NCBI GenBank assembly: GCA_037447605.1
Contig: CM074821.1
Span: 909,247 to 954,400 of the forward strand
Source: Zygnema circumcarinatum
Lineage: Eukaryota > Streptophyta > Zygnematophyceae > Zygnematales > Zygnemataceae
Length of the DNA stretch: 45,154 nt
Direction: 5' to 3'
Of this stretch, positions 42,361-45,154 are shown one piece after another. Below the pieces are notes generated by a model that did no database searches, was not told where the DNA came from, and saw only the letters and a program-made list of their open reading frames with translations. A program made the translations under genes and the position numbers. The number at the start of each line of letters is the position of its first letter. Within the stretch, counting starts at the first letter, position 1.

Positions 42361-45154
42361 ATGCTGAGGGGCCGCGTTGGGGCTGCGGTTTTTAGGGTTG
42401 CGGGGAGGGAAGGGCAGGCGCTGCTGGGAAGGAGGGGAGGGGGAGGGGGAGGGGGAGGGGGAGGTGGTAGGGACGGAGGGAGAGGGCGAGGAGGGAGACT
42501 GGGAGGAGGGAGAGTGGGAGGAGTGGGAGGGGGAGGGGGAGGAGGAGGAGGAGTGGGAGGGGGAGGGGGCGGAGGAGGAGTGGGAGGGAGGTGGGGAGGG
42601 GAAAGGGTAGTCATGGCAAGGCTGCTACAGACGCTGCTGGATAAGATCACATATGTGGAAGAGGAAGAGGATGACAGCCAGCCGGAGTCGCCGTCGGAGA
42701 GGAAGAGGGAGGGGAAGGGGAGAGTGAAGGGGAGGAAGAAGCAGGAGGAGGAGGAGGAAGTGGATGAGGATGAGGAGGACGAGAGTGAAGAGGAAAGGTT
42801 GAGGGAGAAGAGGAGGGAGAAGGAGGAGAGGAAGAAGGAGAGGAGGTTGAAGGAGGAGAGTATGCTGAAGGAGAAGCGGGAGAAGGAGGAGAGAGAGGAG
42901 GCGGCGAGGTTGGAGAGGGCGAGAGAAGAGAGGATGATTAAGGGGAAGAAAGAGAAGGATGAAGAGAGTGCCAAGGATAGGAGGAGGAAGGAGGAGGAGG
43001 AGAGGGTCAACGAGGAGAGGAGGATGAAGGAGGAGAAGAGAGTGAGGGATGAGGAGATGGCTAAGGAAAAGAGAATGAAGGAGGAGAGTGCGAAGGTGGA
43101 GGGAGGGAAGGAGGGGAAGTTGAAAGAGGAGAAGAAAGAGAGTGAAGAGAAGGGGAAGAAAGAGAGGAGGAGCTCCTGGAGGAGCATGTTGTGGGGAAGC
43201 AAAGGAGGGGGAGGATCTCTGGGAGACGCGAAGGACCTCCTTGTAAGGCCTCTTGCAGGTGAGAGAAATATGTACGGAGAGTAATTCAGACTAATTGAGA
43301 TGGTAGCCTTGTTTGATCTGCTCTCTGCGATAATGTAGTTCTGAGCATATTTTGAAGGAGGTATTGGGGGAGGGCGATCAGATTCGGAGCTGATCTAACT
43401 TTAAAAGATAAAAATTGGGTAGTAAAAGGCTTTCTGTTGCTGTTTGACATTCTCTCTCTCTCTCTCTTTCGTCCTCTCTGTCTCCCCCGTCCTACTTTTA
43501 CTCTCTCATTTGTGTGAAACGATTACTGGTGAGTTCTCGTAATTGTGGCCTTATTAGAGATCCGCCGTGACTATAGTTCTATCCAAATCATTTGCAATAT
43601 TTGCACACGTGGTCTGAATGTGAATTCCCGTTAGCGTTACACTAAATCACTCCTTTCTGAGCGTGTTCTCAGGGTACATTGCACATCCTTTTTGAATGCA
43701 TACATTGAGCTTAAATGCTCACTCTCTCTCTCTGCCCTGGTTGTAGTTTTTATTTATCTGAGAAGTTCCGGACTTCAGATAGCCTCAGGGTAGAGGACTA
43801 TCTTAGAGAAACGCGGAGGACCTCAAATCGTAATACATTAGTGTTAGTGATACTGTTACTGTTGTTCTTTTGTTATTGCTCCTTTTTTTTTTTGCCAGTA
43901 CTCTCTCTTCACTCCTCTGTAAGCAGTGAAGTTTGGATCTCTGGTCATCGATGTCTTTTCCTCCTCTCCAACAAGCTCCGTTTAGGTGGTTTATTCAACA
44001 ATATGGAAGTATTATTTCTCCTTCTCCTTGATGCCTTTTTTTGAGGGGTTTCAGGTAGTGGCACGAAGACTCCTCACACAAAGGGAACCAAAAAGGTCAC
44101 TGTGGTCGGAATCGGGATGGTGGGAATGGCCTGTGCCCAAACTATACTGACTCAGGTAAGTAAAGAAGGGCTCGACTTTTTCAAAGCAAATGTACAAAAG
44201 CTCAATCTATCCGAACCATGACACTTGCAAACCACACTAACGCGAGTGTTAATCCGACCTTTTTGATGACGAAGTTCTCTGCATAGAGGGCTATCGATGT
44301 TGGTCTTCATTGTTTTTTCTGATACAAAGTTTGGATATTCTGATTGCTGTGTACAGCACCTCTGCGATGAGCTTGCCCTAGTCGATGTCTCCTCAAAGAA
44401 GCTGGAAGGCGAGCTGTTAGATCTCCAACATGGAGCCGCTTTTCTGCCACGTGTAAAGATAATGGCTGATACTGATTACACGTAAGAGCCTTTTTTTTAA
44501 CTACACAACCTATAATCGATAATAGGCTGATACAAATGCCTGCAATTATGGCCGCTAATACACACTATAACAACATTTTCTCATGAGACTGATGTTATCT
44601 CCTTTGGCTGCATGTGAGTTCAGAGTGAGTGCAGGTTCAGACATCTGCATCGTGACAGCTGGAGTTCGGCAACAAGAGGGTGAATCTCGCCTTGCTTTGG
44701 TAAGGCAGAAACTCAAGGCCTGAAAGGAACGTTCCTAATGACTTTAGTTGGCTTAGAAATTCTCCGTTTTTTCCTTGTGACGAGATAAAAGCCTTGGTTG
44801 CATGTGGCCTATAGCTGCAGAAGATGAGGTAGCTACAGCTAGCTAGCAGTACCAAAAAAGTATAGGTGAGAGTTTGGAAGAGCTAAGAAGAAGGTGACTC
44901 CTTGATTCAATATCAAATATTCATGGCAGCCATTTTCCGCTCCTTAGCTTTTCCCGTTTCCCTCCAGGTTGGCCGAAATGTAGCGCTGTTAAGAAACATC
45001 ATCCCTCCATTGGTGAAGTACTCTCCCAACACGGTTTTCATCGTCGTGGCGAATCCGGTGGATATTCTTACTTATATTACATGGAAGCTGTCAGGTCTTC
45101 CGTCAAATCGAGTGCTCGGTAAGCTTCTGCGTCTCACTCTGCATCTCTCTCCCC
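42361..45154 (+). CDS. L-lactate dehydrogenase with long N-terminal extension (3' end outside window)
   Basis: Exons in view: 42361-43258, 44055-44155, 44357-44481, 44624-44699 and 44968-45118, with closing phases; the gene runs on past the donor at 45119. From exon 2 onward it is a classical NAD-dependent [23 protein letters not shown] (Gly-x-Gly-x2-Gly dinucleotide site), [20 protein letters not shown] (the Asp binding NAD ribose), [18 protein letters not shown], and [20 protein letters not shown]. Gln in RQQEGESR occupies the position that selects lactate/pyruvate rather than malate. The catalytic His is outside the window. It interconverts pyruvate and lactate. Exon 1 is unusual: about 299 residues, first Arg-rich and amphipathic ([20 protein letters not shown], mitochondrial-presequence-like), then poly-Gly, then about 180 residues of Glu/Lys/Arg likely forming a charged helix, ending [16 protein letters not shown]. 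An internal Met at 42613 ([19 protein letters not shown]) could be the true start. Confidence 0.83.
42436..42602. repeat. GGA/GGG repeat coding for the Gly-rich part of the LDH extension
   Basis: G-rich units (GGGGGA, GGAGGA, GGAGTG) are read in frame as poly-Gly with Val, Arg and Asp interruptions. The purine bias continues through the Glu/Lys/Arg-coding part to 43180. Confidence 0.9.

Noticed and set aside
1-45154. CRISPR arrays, bacterial operons, tRNA or rRNA genes, and viral genes
   Set aside because: No spaced direct repeats, no ribosomal RNA blocks and no polymerase, integrase or capsid-like coding were seen. tRNA genes could not be excluded by eye; a tRNAscan-SE run would decide.

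Overview
This is nuclear DNA from an intron-rich eukaryote, most likely a streptophyte (green plant lineage) alga. The evidence is the gene complement: a plant-type F-box protein like SKIP14, a GT14 glycosyltransferase of the plant type, an ataxin-2/CID-type protein with a plant-style doubled PAM2 motif, and an L-lactate dehydrogenase whose readable residues look most like the land-plant enzyme. Introns are GT-AG and mostly 50-800 bp. Simple repeats are very abundant, and both CCCTAA and CCCTAAA telomere-like stretches occur. A conjugating green alga (for example a Closterium-like genome) would fit, but that is inference. No plasmid, phage, CRISPR or operon structure is seen.

Layout from left to right: (1) minus strand, 1504-5141, a nine-exon GT14 family membrane glycosyltransferase; (2) minus strand, 6816 to at least 11441, a ZUP1/ZUFSP-like C78 peptidase with N-terminal zinc fingers; (3) 11442-14726, intergenic, with a degenerate ~75-bp tandem array around 12350-12810; (4) plus strand, 14727-15965, a short paralogue of the ataxin-2 gene; (5) plus strand, 16360-17584, a DUF84/YjjX-type non-canonical purine NTP phosphatase; (6) 17585-21501, intergenic, with a TTAGGG array and two abutting inverted-repeat elements; (7) plus strand, 21502-28110, the full 15-exon ataxin-2/CID-like gene; (8) plus strand, 30409-36160, a secreted sedolisin (S53 peptidase) whose sixth intron is about 1.35 kb of CCCT repeat; (9) minus strand, 37221-38228, a probable small secreted cysteine-rich protein with a PAN/Apple-like motif; (10) minus strand, 39379-41822, a SKIP14-like F-box protein; (11) plus strand, 42361 to beyond the window end, a lactate dehydrogenase carrying an unusual ~300-residue N-terminal extension, divergent from the F-box gene.

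The exon models were made by hand, from splice signals, reading phase and family resemblance. Phases close across all joined exons unless an entry says otherwise. The genes do not form an obvious pathway. Two (F-box, ZUP1-like) act in ubiquitin signalling, one (ataxin-2-like) in mRNA regulation, two (GT14, sedolisin) in the secretory pathway, and two (LDH, NTPase) in metabolism and nucleotide-pool cleaning. The most unusual items are the LDH extension, the partial duplication of the ataxin-2 gene around an unrelated gene, the plant-context sedolisin, and the inverted-repeat elements at 18285-19024.
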